A stretch of DNA of 21,542 nt from JAOAFZ01 sp964407325 (GCA_964407325.1 CAYOVA010000025.1:1-21542), one strand, 5' to 3'. Counted from the stretch's first letter, positions 13,513 to 21,478 are shown. Program-made: numbers and translations. The notes: generated by a model not told the origin, from the letters alone.

Positions 13513-14955
13513 TTACATTACAGGACTTTTGATTCTGTTTAGACACTCGTCTTTCCCTAGTATTTCCATACTCTCATTTAAAGGAGGAGATACTTTTTTC
13601 CCTGTTATAACGACTCTCAGCATTTGAAAATACTGTGCCGGTTTGATTTGCAGCTCGTTTGCCAAAGACATCATGCTCTCGCCGATTGCATCTGCCTTCC
13701 AGCTATCTAACTGTTCTATCCGTTCAGCTACTTTTGGAAGTACTTCTTTAAATTCGTTCACATCAACTTCGTAGGCAGAGGGAGGCGTGACAAAAAAGGA
13801 AACATATTCACGGTACTCTGCAAGCGTTTTGATTCTTTCCTGTACCAGTGGTATCGTCTTTTCAACAAGGTCTTGAGAAAATTCATTTTTAAAATACTTA
13901 AGCAACTTATCTTTCAACACTTCTGCGGGACACTGCCTAATGTACATACCGTTCATCCACTCGAGTTTTTTTATATCAAATACTGGTCCAACAGGTGAAA
14001 TATCTTTCAAATCAAATTTTTCAATGTACTCTTCTATAGTAAAAAGCTCCTTTTGTTCAGGATGGCTCCATCCCATAAGTGCAAGGTAATTTAACATTGC
14101 TTCCGGTAAATATCCCTGCTCGAGGAACCAGTGAGCCCACACCGGATTTTTACGTTTTGAAAGCTTTGATTTATCAGGGTTTCTTAAAATGGGCACATGA
14201 GCAAATACAGGTTTTTCCCACCCGAATGCATCGTACAGCAGCACATGTTTGGGAGTGGAGCTTATCCATTCCTCTGCGCGAATAATATGGGAAATTTCCA
14301 TCAGATGGTCGTCAACAACCACGGCAAGATGATATGTTGGGAATCCGTCTGATTTTAGCAGTACCTGATCGTCAACCTGGTCAGTTGAAATCGTAATCTC
14401 AGCACGGATAAGATCGACAAAGGTAACCTGCGTATTATCGGGAACCAGTAATCGTATGGTGTACTCTTTATCTGTTGCAATCCTTTTTTCAGCTTCTTCG
14501 TTGGTAAAGACAGCTGCTGAAGGGTCACGCAGCATAGTACGGAATTCACGCTTTGTTGTTACCCCGCCGTCTTTAATATCTTTACCTGCTACCTCTGCTT
14601 TTTTCCTGAACTCTTCCAGCTGTTGCTTTGTGGCAAAGGAATAATAAGCTTTTCCTTTTGCAACAAGCTCTTCCGCATATTTTCTATACACATCAAGCCG
14701 TTCCGACTGCCTATAGGGTGCAAACGGTCCGCCTTTGTCGGGCCCTTCATCATTATCAATGCCAAAACTAGCGAGCGACTGAAGAATCATTTGTTCTGCA
14801 CCTTCAACATAACGCGTTCTATCGGTATCTTCGATACGCACAATAAAAGCTCCTTTATTTTTGCGAGCTACCGTCCAGTTAATCAAAGCGGTATACAAAT
14901 TCCCAATATGAATATCGTTTCCGGTTGGCGATGGGGCAATTCGTGTTCGTATCAT
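13513..14955 (-). CDS. gltX: Glutamyl-tRNA synthetase
   Basis: This class I aminoacyl-tRNA synthetase has 480 residues, the usual length. It charges tRNA-Glu in the cytoplasm and, in many bacteria, also tRNA-Gln. The N-terminal ATP site is RIAPSPTGNDIHIGN (the HIGH motif as HIGN), followed by FIVRIEDTDRTRYVEGA. FPTYHLAVVVDDHLMEISHIIRAEEW is typical of the bacterial family. The KMSKS loop reads SKLSKRK. The C-terminal anticodon-binding domain covers roughly the last 150 residues. The start ATG 14955 gives the canonical MIRTRIAPSPTG beginning and lies 6 nt from a perfect extended -10, so the mRNA is predicted to be leaderless. Only 29 nt separate it from the upstream beta-helix gene, and the promoter occupies that gap. 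Discriminating or non-discriminating behaviour cannot be told from sequence here. Confidence 0.97.
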   Translation of the reverse strand: MIRTRIAPSPTGNDIHIGNLYTALINWTVARKNKGAFIVRIEDTDRTRYVEGAEQMILQSLASFGIDNDEGPDKGGPFAPYRQSERLDVYRKYAEELVAKGKAYYSFATKQQLEEFRKKAEVAGKDIKDGGVTTKREFRTMLRDPSAAVFTNEEAEKRIATDKEYTIRLLVPDNTQVTFVDLIRAEITISTDQVDDQVLLKSDGFPTYHLAVVVDDHLMEISHIIRAEEWISSTPKHVLLYDAFGWEKPVFAHVPILRNPDKSKLSKRKNPVWAHWFLEQGYLPEAMLNYLALMGWSHPEQKELFTIEEYIEKFDLKDISPVGPVFDIKKLEWMNGMYIRQCPAEVLKDKLLKYFKNEFSQDLVEKTIPLVQERIKTLAEYREYVSFFVTPPSAYEVDVNEFKEVLPKVAERIEQLDSWKADAIGESMMSLANELQIKPAQYFQMLRVVITGKKVSPPLNESMEILGKDECLNRIKSPVM

Positions 14956-14961
14956 GTGTGC

Positions 14962-14970
14962 ATTATAGCA
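14962..14970 (-). promoter_or_regulatory. Extended -10 promoter of gltX (leaderless spacing)
   Basis: The minus strand reads TGCTATAAT, an extended -10 element, followed by exactly 6 nt and ATG 14955. There is no Shine-Dalgarno sequence and no obvious -35, as usual for extended -10 promoters. It lies between the beta-helix stop codon and gltX. Confidence 0.7.
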
Positions 14971-14984
14971 TGAACAATTCGCAG

Positions 14985-16961
14985 TTAATTCTGTTGTCGT
15001 ATCGTTCCAATGAGGATTTCAAAATCAGTAAGACAAACGAATTTGGGTGTACCATCCTGGAACTTACATGTTGAACTGCTATCGAAGTCTGCTTGCCTGG
15101 TTCTTGCATCCCGTACATACTCACTTCTCCATACTTCCAGGTCAAATGCAGTCACTTTACCATCACAATTGGCATCTCCTTTGGATTTTAAGGGACAGGT
15201 TTGGGAAACTCCAGTGGGATTGGGTGTTGCTGTTCCTTCATATTGAAGATTACTCGTGTATTCGTAGGCACCTATATCCGGCGTATCTGCTATAGTCCGT
15301 CTCCGCACATCCTGAGAATACCCCAAACTGACTCCTTTATTAATAAATGGAGAATCCTGTTTCAAGCCAAAATCACCATTGGCAGCATCCACAAAATTGG
15401 CTACTCCTGCGACAAAAGTTGCGTTTTTACTTGAGACCTGGTCGTTGGGAATTGTGGTGCCGTTCCAACGAAGAGGTGCTCCGGCAAACCCGTTATGTGA
15501 TGAAACTGAATCGCTATACAAAACAACTGAATTACCAGGACCAAACAAGTTGTTTTTTACTTCAGGTTTCGAGCTCTGATAGTACCACAGAGAGTGTGCT
15601 CCATTTTCGTAGGTAGTATTATTTAGAATTTTGGTGCCAGTATTCCCTGCATGTGCAATAAGAATTCCTCTCTCGGTATTCTGATATATCACGTTGTAGG
15701 CAATAACAGTGTCATCTACAACTCCATCAGCATCGGAGCTTAAATGTACACCATGTCTCGTATTCTTGAAAATTCTGTTTCGAAGAACTTTGTTGCCGTT
15801 GCTTACTCCATATTTGGGTCTCGTTTCAGTAGGCGAACCGCCCCAAATTTCTATTCCATCTGTCAAATTGGAATGCATTATATTCCCCTCGATAGTATTG
15901 TTCGAACCCGTCTGGATTCCGACCCCGTAACCTTCGCCATATGATTCAATTCTTCTGTTATTGTAAAGCTCGTTATTGTAAACAAGGATATTCTGAGAGT
16001 AATGCAAATAAACACCATCTCCGTTATTAAAGGAAGAATTGCCGGAAACCTCGCTTGAAGATATACGAGATGTTCCGCTATATCCATCAAGCGCAATACC
16101 AATGTACGAAAATCCAGACACAGTGTTATCGAGAATTTTTATACCTGTCGTAATAAAATCGGGAGTTGTTGATATAGCTTGAATACCAAATTCATAACCA
16201 TTTACCACCGAACTTTTGCGAACGGTAACGTTTTTAGAATTTACCACACGAATCCCAGTAAGGTACAAATCACGAACAGTTAAATCGGAAAGTCCAATCG
16301 AATCTCCACTTGCCACATAGGCTCCATAATGTTTTGCACCAGTAATTTCAATATTGTTTACATCGATAAATGTTACATTCTGCAAATGAAGACCGTAGGC
16401 TTTGTCACCCACCTGAAAGGTATCTCCGTAATAGGTGGAAGGATTGGACGGGGCAAATACATATACGTTCCCTGTACCCGTTTCTTCATCTTTAAAAAAC
16501 TCATATGGTTTATCTAACGCAGAAATACTTTTTTCATGAATAGCGCTCTTATTATTGATAGAAACAATATTATCCCGAACCGGAGTAGTCCATATATTTG
16601 CTGAATGCTGTGTCCAGGAAAATACTCCCTTTTTTGAGACATCAATTCGTGGTTTATCTCCAAGTCCATAAGAACTAATCGTTATAGGGCTTCCCTGAAT
16701 TCCAGATGACTGAATACTAAGTGTGCTATTCCAGACAGAACCTTTCTTGAGTAAAATGGTATCTCCTGGTTTGTATGTTTGAGCTTTCACTTTTTCGAGC
16801 GATTTCCAAGGCTGCGATTCTGAAGTCCCACTATTTGTATCGTTTCCTGATCGTGAGTCTACATAAAATGTAGTACCGGTTGACTGTGCATATACGGTAG
16901 GAAAGAAGGTAGTTAATGTAAGAAGTATGAATAAACATACAATGTTTTGTAAGAATCGCAT
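14985..16961 (-). CDS. Secreted right-handed beta-helix protein with dockerin-like C-terminus
   Basis: This 658-residue exported protein has a signal peptide at residues 1-25 (cleavage predicted after FFPTVYA). FYVDSRSGNDTNSGTSESQPWKS is the usual start of pectate-lyase-like parallel beta-helix proteins. A long series of solenoid turns follows, with repeated NSKNVTVRKSSV, NTIEGNIMHSN and NKVLRNRIFKN-like coils, as in NosD/PbH1 proteins. The last 70 residues form a dockerin-type calcium-binding pair: GDANCDGKVTAFDLEVWRSEY, then ADFDSS...VCLTDFEILIG. Two Cys in the second loop could be disulfide bonded. The fold suggests polysaccharide binding, lysis or epimerisation, but no catalytic triad can be assigned. 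It has its own promoter downstream of the Gld-like operon. Confidence 0.85.
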   Translation of the reverse strand: MRFLQNIVCLFILLTLTTFFPTVYAQSTGTTFYVDSRSGNDTNSGTSESQPWKSLEKVKAQTYKPGDTILLKKGSVWNSTLSIQSSGIQGSPITISSYGLGDKPRIDVSKKGVFSWTQHSANIWTTPVRDNIVSINNKSAIHEKSISALDKPYEFFKDEETGTGNVYVFAPSNPSTYYGDTFQVGDKAYGLHLQNVTFIDVNNIEITGAKHYGAYVASGDSIGLSDLTVRDLYLTGIRVVNSKNVTVRKSSVVNGYEFGIQAISTTPDFITTGIKILDNTVSGFSYIGIALDGYSGTSRISSSEVSGNSSFNNGDGVYLHYSQNILVYNNELYNNRRIESYGEGYGVGIQTGSNNTIEGNIMHSNLTDGIEIWGGSPTETRPKYGVSNGNKVLRNRIFKNTRHGVHLSSDADGVVDDTVIAYNVIYQNTERGILIAHAGNTGTKILNNTTYENGAHSLWYYQSSKPEVKNNLFGPGNSVVLYSDSVSSHNGFAGAPLRWNGTTIPNDQVSSKNATFVAGVANFVDAANGDFGLKQDSPFINKGVSLGYSQDVRRRTIADTPDIGAYEYTSNLQYEGTATPNPTGVSQTCPLKSKGDANCDGKVTAFDLEVWRSEYVRDARTRQADFDSSSTCKFQDGTPKFVCLTDFEILIGTIRQQN

Positions 16962-16968
16962 ATTAATA

Positions 16969-17000
16969 AATATAGTATCCTATTCCGAAAACAATTGCAA
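16969..17000 (-). promoter_or_regulatory. Promoter of the beta-helix protein gene
   Basis: On the minus strand, -35 TTGCAA (17000-16995) is 17 bp from TACTAT (16977-16972). An overlapping TATATT (16974-16969) lies 7 nt before ATG 16961. Either box gives a leaderless or near-leaderless message. Confidence 0.5.
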
Positions 17001-17001
17001 G

Positions 17002-18588
17002 TTACCTTCGTCTCATAAGGTATACAGCCCCTCCCAGAACAAAGAGTGCCGGAAGAAGGAACATGTTCGTGTACTTGAACAGTTCCTGCGCATTCCTATC
17101 AAGCGAAGGTAATGGATATATTTGAATTCCACGCTGACGAATACCAGAAAGGGCACCTTCCGAGGCGTAGTCATTTACTACATTCAGGAAAAAGTTAATG
17201 TTACCTGCCTGCTGCGAAAGAAACTGGGGAGTTAAAAAGCGGCTTGACGAAATAACCATAACTTTTCCGCCATTTTGCACACTTGACTCAGCTGCTACAA
17301 CGTATTCAGAAGTTGCAGTTGGTCTGGCAGCCACCGCTTCTGCAGGCTGCAAGCTAAATGGTCCTGTTTCCCTCCAAGATCGAGGATCCGATTTTACGAT
17401 ATCGCGAACTGTGAACCCGGATTTTTTATTCAAGATAATAGTTGAAGCCCATGGGAAGGTAAGGTAATTAACATTCGAAAAAAATCCTGTTTCCCTGTTA
17501 ACGTTATTTGTTTTAAACCAGAACGGGTATGGGATAAACATCGACTGCACTTGGTCACCAAAGTTTACTACTTCAGCTGCCCCTGATAACACAAGATCAC
17601 GGTTTACGGTAATCCCATAGCCTTTGGTAAACTTAAACATATTGTGTTGTGCTTCCGAGGTAGCAAGCTGCATTTGCTCAACCGATATGCCATCAAGAAG
17701 GGCTATCACATTCCCTTTGTTTTTTACATAGGTGTTTAAACGGGAAATATCCTCGTTGCTGTATTGTTTACCATCATTGGTAAACAGGACAACTGTTTTT
17801 ATTGATGGATCGATCGGAGGAAGTGATGGTGCCGGGGAAGGTTGCTCTAAGGAATCGGGCGCAGTAGGAACAGGTGGGGCTGAAAATTCCAAAGGTGTAA
17901 CCGTATACTGTTGGCTAAGGACTTCCTTAACAGGAGCTAATGGGTCTCCTTGCCCCATCTGCGGAAAGCTGAATCCCGCCTCTCCCCCGACTACTGCGAC
18001 TTTCGGTGTTTCAGTACGGCTTAAGGCATAAATGGCGGAGGTGATATTGTATTCCAGATTATCCAGATCGCTTAACTGGTTTATTGCCCGCGTTTGCTGT
18101 CCGTATTTGACCAACAAACCAAAGAACCCGGTAGAAACATTGTAATTGTCCTGTTCCACCTGGGAAAACCGTATTTCAGGTATACCGTTTTGCACTGCAT
18201 CCTGCATGGCTTTCTCATCTGTTTTCGGATCTTTTATTTCGACAACGACTTTCCCACCACTTTCTCTTCTATACTCTTCCAACATATCGTGGACATCCTG
18301 CCTGAACGGTGTAATGCGGGAAGGTAATTGGGCTGATTCAAACAAGGTAAGCGTAACATTTTGCTTTAGGTTCTTGAGATTCTGTTTTGTTGCATTAGAA
18401 ATGGTATGAGCCTGGTTTTGGGAAAAATCCAGCCTGAACGAGAATGGCAATAACAGTATATTGAGTGCTATAACACCCAGTGCCCCCATAATAAAAATAG
18501 TGTTTCTGTTTTGGTTTACCAACCCCAGAAATCTACTCACATTCAACTTTGGCAGCGGGGGCAGTTTCTTTAGCTTTGGCATTTTCAT
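17002..18588 (-). CDS. GldG-like ABC-system auxiliary protein
   Basis: This 528-residue protein belongs to the GldG / 'ABC-type uncharacterized transport system' family. It has one N-terminal membrane helix (about residues 34-52), a large extracytoplasmic region and one C-terminal helix (FLLPALFVLGGAVYLMRRR). Family features include RLDFSQNQAHTIS just after the first helix, EYNITSAIYALSRTETPKVAVVGGEAG, a Pro-rich insert around PSPAPSLPPIDPS, and VMVISSSRFLTPQFLSQQAGN near the end. It is the third gene of an ABC system. Its ATG is 1 nt after the permease stop, and GAGG about 5 nt upstream is one of very few plausible Shine-Dalgarno sequences in the window. The exported or processed substrate is unknown. 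In Bacteroidetes related proteins act in gliding, but no gliding genes are present here. Confidence 0.85.
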   Translation of the reverse strand: MKMPKLKKLPPLPKLNVSRFLGLVNQNRNTIFIMGALGVIALNILLLPFSFRLDFSQNQAHTISNATKQNLKNLKQNVTLTLFESAQLPSRITPFRQDVHDMLEEYRRESGGKVVVEIKDPKTDEKAMQDAVQNGIPEIRFSQVEQDNYNVSTGFFGLLVKYGQQTRAINQLSDLDNLEYNITSAIYALSRTETPKVAVVGGEAGFSFPQMGQGDPLAPVKEVLSQQYTVTPLEFSAPPVPTAPDSLEQPSPAPSLPPIDPSIKTVVLFTNDGKQYSNEDISRLNTYVKNKGNVIALLDGISVEQMQLATSEAQHNMFKFTKGYGITVNRDLVLSGAAEVVNFGDQVQSMFIPYPFWFKTNNVNRETGFFSNVNYLTFPWASTIILNKKSGFTVRDIVKSDPRSWRETGPFSLQPAEAVAARPTATSEYVVAAESSVQNGGKVMVISSSRFLTPQFLSQQAGNINFFLNVVNDYASEGALSGIRQRGIQIYPLPSLDRNAQELFKYTNMFLLPALFVLGGAVYLMRRR

Positions 18589-18589
18589 A

Positions 18590-19291
18590 TTATCCTCGTT
18601 TCTCCAGGTCGATAACTGTTAACCCCAAAAACAGCAATGTTAAGCTAAAAAAATAGAACAAGGCTCGAATATCAAGCAACCCTTTTACAAAAGACTGATA
18701 GTAGTAATACGGTGATAGTGTGGTAATCACATCCAACAATGCACGCGGCAAAAAGCTCGCGGCAAAATCACCGTTCAAAACAAGTAGGAAAAATAATGCC
18801 AGTGCAGAAGATAGGAATGCAACTACCTGATTTTTTGTGAGCGAAGAGAAAAACATCGAAATACTGATAAAAACAGATGCAACGGCCATAACACCCAGAT
18901 ATCCCATAACGACTTCTGGGATGTATAACGTGCTTACAAATGCTAGGGAAACAGGGAGAGACACGGTAAGCAGTAATGCTATTGCTATCAGCACCAAGAG
19001 CGCCAGGTACTTTGCAAGAACTATCTGAATCTCCGAGACAGGTAATGTTAAGAGCGTTTCTATCGTATTAGAGCGTTTTTCTTCCGATAATGAACGCATT
19101 GTTATTGCAGGTACAAAAATAATCATTAACCAGGGCAGCAAATCAAAAAAAGCTCTCATTGAAGCAGTCCCATAGGCAAATAGATCCTTTACAAACAAAA
19201 AGTTTGCAAAAACGGCAAACAAGGTGATAATGATATACCCTATCGGATTTTTTAGATAATATCCCAGCTCTTTCCAAAACAGTGCTTTCAT
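18590..19291 (-). CDS. ABC-2 type permease, GldF-like
   Basis: This 233-residue integral membrane protein has six predicted helices and belongs to the ABC-2 permease class. FWKELGYYLKNPIGYIII at the N-terminus and MRSLSEEKRSNTIETLLTLPVSE are characteristic of the GldF/NosY-like branch. It forms the transmembrane part of the transporter powered by the adjacent ATPase and associates with the GldG-like subunit. The start ATG 19291 overlaps the ATPase stop in an ATGA arrangement, indicating translational coupling. The stop is 1 nt before the GldG-like gene. Confidence 0.9.
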   Translation of the reverse strand: MKALFWKELGYYLKNPIGYIIITLFAVFANFLFVKDLFAYGTASMRAFFDLLPWLMIIFVPAITMRSLSEEKRSNTIETLLTLPVSEIQIVLAKYLALLVLIAIALLLTVSLPVSLAFVSTLYIPEVVMGYLGVMAVASVFISISMFFSSLTKNQVVAFLSSALALFFLLVLNGDFAASFLPRALLDVITTLSPYYYYQSFVKGLLDIRALFYFFSLTLLFLGLTVIDLEKRG

Positions 19292-19971
19292 TCTTTTTTA
19301 ATTAACTTCTTAAATAGCTTCTCAACTTCCCCTTTGCCTTTCGGTTTTTTCCCGTCATATACAATAGAACCATTATTGATAATAATCAGACGTGAGGCAA
19401 TATCTTCAACTTCGGAAAGAATATGAGTTGAGAAAATAATAGTTTTATCTTTCGCGATCTTGTTTATCAGGTCTTTTATACGATCCTGTTCAATCGGATC
19501 AAGACCTGACGTTGGTTCATCAAGAATAAGAACATCGGGATTGGCTAGAAGTGCAGCCGCAAGTCCAACACGTTGTTTATATCCCCGCGACAGCTCTTCG
19601 ATTCGTGATTCGAGTACATCGTCAATACCTACTTCACCTGGAAGTTCACTATCAACTGCCACTCCCCTTACTCCAGCAACAAACTCCAGGTACTCTCGTA
19701 CCTTCATTTCGGGATACAGAGGGTTGTTTTCGGGAAGATAACCGATGTTTTTTGCTACTTCGACACGGCTTACAGCAGGGTCTTTTCCGTCGACACGCAC
19801 TTTTCCCTTATTCGGGGAAAATATTCCAAGAATAATACGCATGGTAGTTGTTTTGCCTGCCCCATTTGGACCAAGAAAACCGATTATTTCCCCTTTCTTT
19901 GCAGAAAAGGAGATATCGTTTACTGCGGTTTTAGCACGGAATTGTTTCGTAATATTCTCGAGTTGGATCAT
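19288..19971 (-). CDS. ABC transporter ATP-binding protein, GldA-like
   Basis: This 227-residue nucleotide-binding domain has all ATPase motifs: Walker A GPNGAGKTT (residues 34-42), GYLPENNPLY in the Q-loop region (77-86, Glu in place of the usual Gln), signature LSRGYKQRVGL (127-137), Walker B VLILDEPTSGLDP (147-159) and switch His183 (STHILSEVED). It powers the GldF/GldG-like partners encoded downstream. The ATG is 3 nt after the sod stop codon, with no room for a promoter, so it is almost certainly co-transcribed with sod. It ends in a TGA overlapping the permease start, which also argues that TGA is a stop codon in this organism. Confidence 0.93.
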   Translation of the reverse strand: MIQLENITKQFRAKTAVNDISFSAKKGEIIGFLGPNGAGKTTTMRIILGIFSPNKGKVRVDGKDPAVSRVEVAKNIGYLPENNPLYPEMKVREYLEFVAGVRGVAVDSELPGEVGIDDVLESRIEELSRGYKQRVGLAAALLANPDVLILDEPTSGLDPIEQDRIKDLINKIAKDKTIIFSTHILSEVEDIASRLIIINNGSIVYDGKKPKGKGEVEKLFKKLIKKE

Positions 19972-19974
19972 GTC

Positions 19975-20583
19975 TTAGCTTTGTACCATGGAAAATGTCT
20001 TTTCAACTACGCTCCAGTTCATGTTCTCAAAGAAAGCATCGATATACTTTGCCCGTGCTGAACCAAAGTCCATAAAGTAGGCGTGTTCGTACGTATCCAT
20101 TGCAACAATCGGCAGACATCCCCACACCGGGAAGGTATTCTGGGTATCACCAATATAGTTGAAGAGCCGATCTTCCATATAGTTCCAGGCTGTCCAAACC
20201 CATCCGCGGGCTGCAATGCCCGTTGCTTTCATATCCTTTTTGTACGCGTCAAACGAACCAAAATCCTTTTCGATCTGTTCCATCAGTTTGCCAGTGGGAG
20301 CTTCACCGTTCCCACCGAGATGTCCAAAGTAGATATTGTGGTTGAGGTATCCGCCATAAGCAAAGCTAAGCTCTACCTTGAGTTCGCGGATTTTTGAATA
20401 GGTCTGGTTAGCCGCTTCAAAATCAGCATCAGTGAGTTTGGAAAGCTCTTCCTGGATTTCGTTGTATTTTTTTATGTAGCCTTGATAGAGAACCATGTGT
20501 TCTTCCACTGCTTTTTTGGAAATACCTTTCATTTGATAAATGGAGTCTGAGAATGGTTGAGCGGCGACTGTAATAACGTTCAT
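19975..20583 (-). CDS. sod: Iron/manganese-family superoxide dismutase
   Basis: This 202-residue cytoplasmic enzyme disproportionates superoxide. All four metal ligands of the Fe/Mn family are visible: H29 (EEHMVLYQGY), H82 (YLNHNIYF), D163 and H167 (AMDTYEHAYF). Flanking family features are PFSD...KGISKKAVEEH, GWVWTAW (127-133) and the NW near the C-terminus. The second-sphere Gln that separates Fe from Mn enzymes is not in either usual place. The FeSOD position reads GGYLNH, and the MnSOD NQD-like position reads QNT. The residue two before the Asp ligand is Ala. Metal preference therefore cannot be assigned. It is the first gene of an apparent operon with the GldA/F/G-like system. Its promoter contains a perfect palindrome that may be an operator. 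Confidence 0.93.
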   Translation of the reverse strand: MNVITVAAQPFSDSIYQMKGISKKAVEEHMVLYQGYIKKYNEIQEELSKLTDADFEAANQTYSKIRELKVELSFAYGGYLNHNIYFGHLGGNGEAPTGKLMEQIEKDFGSFDAYKKDMKATGIAARGWVWTAWNYMEDRLFNYIGDTQNTFPVWGCLPIVAMDTYEHAYFMDFGSARAKYIDAFFENMNWSVVEKTFSMVQS

Positions 20584-20612
20584 AAAACTAAATGTGAATT
20601 AATATTTTACCC

Positions 20613-20642
20613 ATTCTACGCTCAAATGAGCTCATTTGTCAA
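20613..20642 (-). promoter_or_regulatory. sod promoter with consensus -35
   Basis: On the minus strand a consensus -35 TTGACA (20642-20637) is followed after 18 bp by TAGAAT (20618-20613). Transcription would start near 20606, about 23 nt before ATG 20583. This is one of the few genes here predicted to have a true leader. No Shine-Dalgarno sequence is evident. Confidence 0.6.
20623..20638. promoter_or_regulatory. 16-bp perfect palindrome inside the sod promoter, operator candidate
   Basis: CAAATGAGCTCATTTG is perfectly self-complementary. It begins in the last two bases of the -35 and fills most of the spacer. A dimeric regulator bound here would block or remodel RNA polymerase. Which regulator cannot be told. 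Confidence 0.6.
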
Positions 20643-20663
20643 GAAGAAAGCTGTAATAGCTTT
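20640..20663 (-). terminator. Possible trmD terminator
   Basis: On the minus strand AAAGCT and AGCTTT pair around a 5-nt loop (20663-20647), overlapping the trmD stop codon, followed by a pyrimidine-rich CTTCTT. The stem is AT-rich and short. It would separate trmD from the sod promoter that begins immediately after it. Confidence 0.4.
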
Positions 20664-21414
20664 ATTTTGCAAGCAGATCGGGACGTCTTTTGAGTGTTTC
20701 CTCCCAGGCTTTTTTGATGCGCCATTTGTGGATTTCTGCATGATTGCCACTCAGCAGCATTTCAGGGACTTTTTTGTCTTCAAATACCTCCGGCCTGGTG
20801 TAGTGGGGATATTCAAGTAGCTGCACTTCTGTTTTGCCGGATTTTTGTAGTTGATCAATTTCCTGTGACTCGCCAACAATCTTTTTCAGTTCCTCGACCG
20901 AAACTGTAAAAAAGCTTTCCTGTAGCGTTGCATCTTCTTTTTTGAGGACTCCGGGAAGGAGCCTTACTACCGAATCGACTATGGCCGCTGCTGCAATTTC
21001 CCCGCCGGTCATTACAAAATCGCCAATTGAGATCTCTTCGTCAATATAATCTGATATGCGTTCGTCAAAACCTTCGTAGTGACCAGCAAGGATAACTAGA
21101 TGGTCGAGTTGTGCCAGCTGTTGCGCTTTGTCTTGGTTGTATTTGACACCGCGGGCGCTAGTAAGAACTGCGTGGACTTTTCCCTTCGATTGTACACTCC
21201 GAAGTGCCTTAATTACCGGTTCCACCATTAACACCATTCCGGCACCACCACCATATGGCTTGTCATCTATAGTTTGGTATTTGTCATTGCCGAAATCGCG
21301 GAAGTTAATGAATTCGATTTCCACTGCGCCTTTTTCCTGCGCGCGCTTGAGAATACTGCTGTTTACGATCGGCTGCAGCATTTCTGGAAAGAGTGTTAGT
21401 ATCGTTATTTTCAT
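20662..21414 (-). CDS. trmD: tRNA (guanine-N1)-methyltransferase
   Basis: TrmD of 250 residues methylates G37 of tRNAs reading CNN codons, using S-adenosylmethionine, as a SPOUT-fold dimer. It begins MKITILTLFPEM. The motifs DDKPYGGGAGMVLM (50-63), ILAGHYEGFDERI (108-120) and SIGDFVMTGGEIAA (129-142) form the trefoil knot and AdoMet pocket. LLEYPHYTRPEV is the conserved linker to the C-terminal domain. Two oddities are seen. The catalytic Asp of the DSF motif in well-studied enzymes is Glu167 (QESFF). About 27 extra residues lie between that motif and YPHYTRP. The start ATG 21414 has TAACCT 6 nt upstream, and a better -10 (TATAGT) farther upstream would give a leader of about 35 nt. Confidence 0.96.
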   Translation of the reverse strand: MKITILTLFPEMLQPIVNSSILKRAQEKGAVEIEFINFRDFGNDKYQTIDDKPYGGGAGMVLMVEPVIKALRSVQSKGKVHAVLTSARGVKYNQDKAQQLAQLDHLVILAGHYEGFDERISDYIDEEISIGDFVMTGGEIAAAAIVDSVVRLLPGVLKKEDATLQESFFTVSVEELKKIVGESQEIDQLQKSGKTEVQLLEYPHYTRPEVFEDKKVPEMLLSGNHAEIHKWRIKKAWEETLKRRPDLLAK

Positions 21415-21450
21415 ACGTTTAGGTTATTTTTTAGGTTTTCCTGATGCTAT

Positions 21451-21478
21451 ATTGTACTATACACAGGTATAATACAAT
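21451..21478. promoter_or_regulatory. Mirror-symmetric divergent promoter between trmD and the rightmost gene
   Basis: Arms 21451-21461 and 21468-21478 are inverted repeats matching at 10 of 11 positions around a 6-nt centre. Each arm carries a -10 box pointing outward followed by ACAAT: TATAAT at 21468-21473 on plus and TATAGT at 21461-21456 on minus. The plus box lies 6 nt before GTG 21480. Confidence 0.55.
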
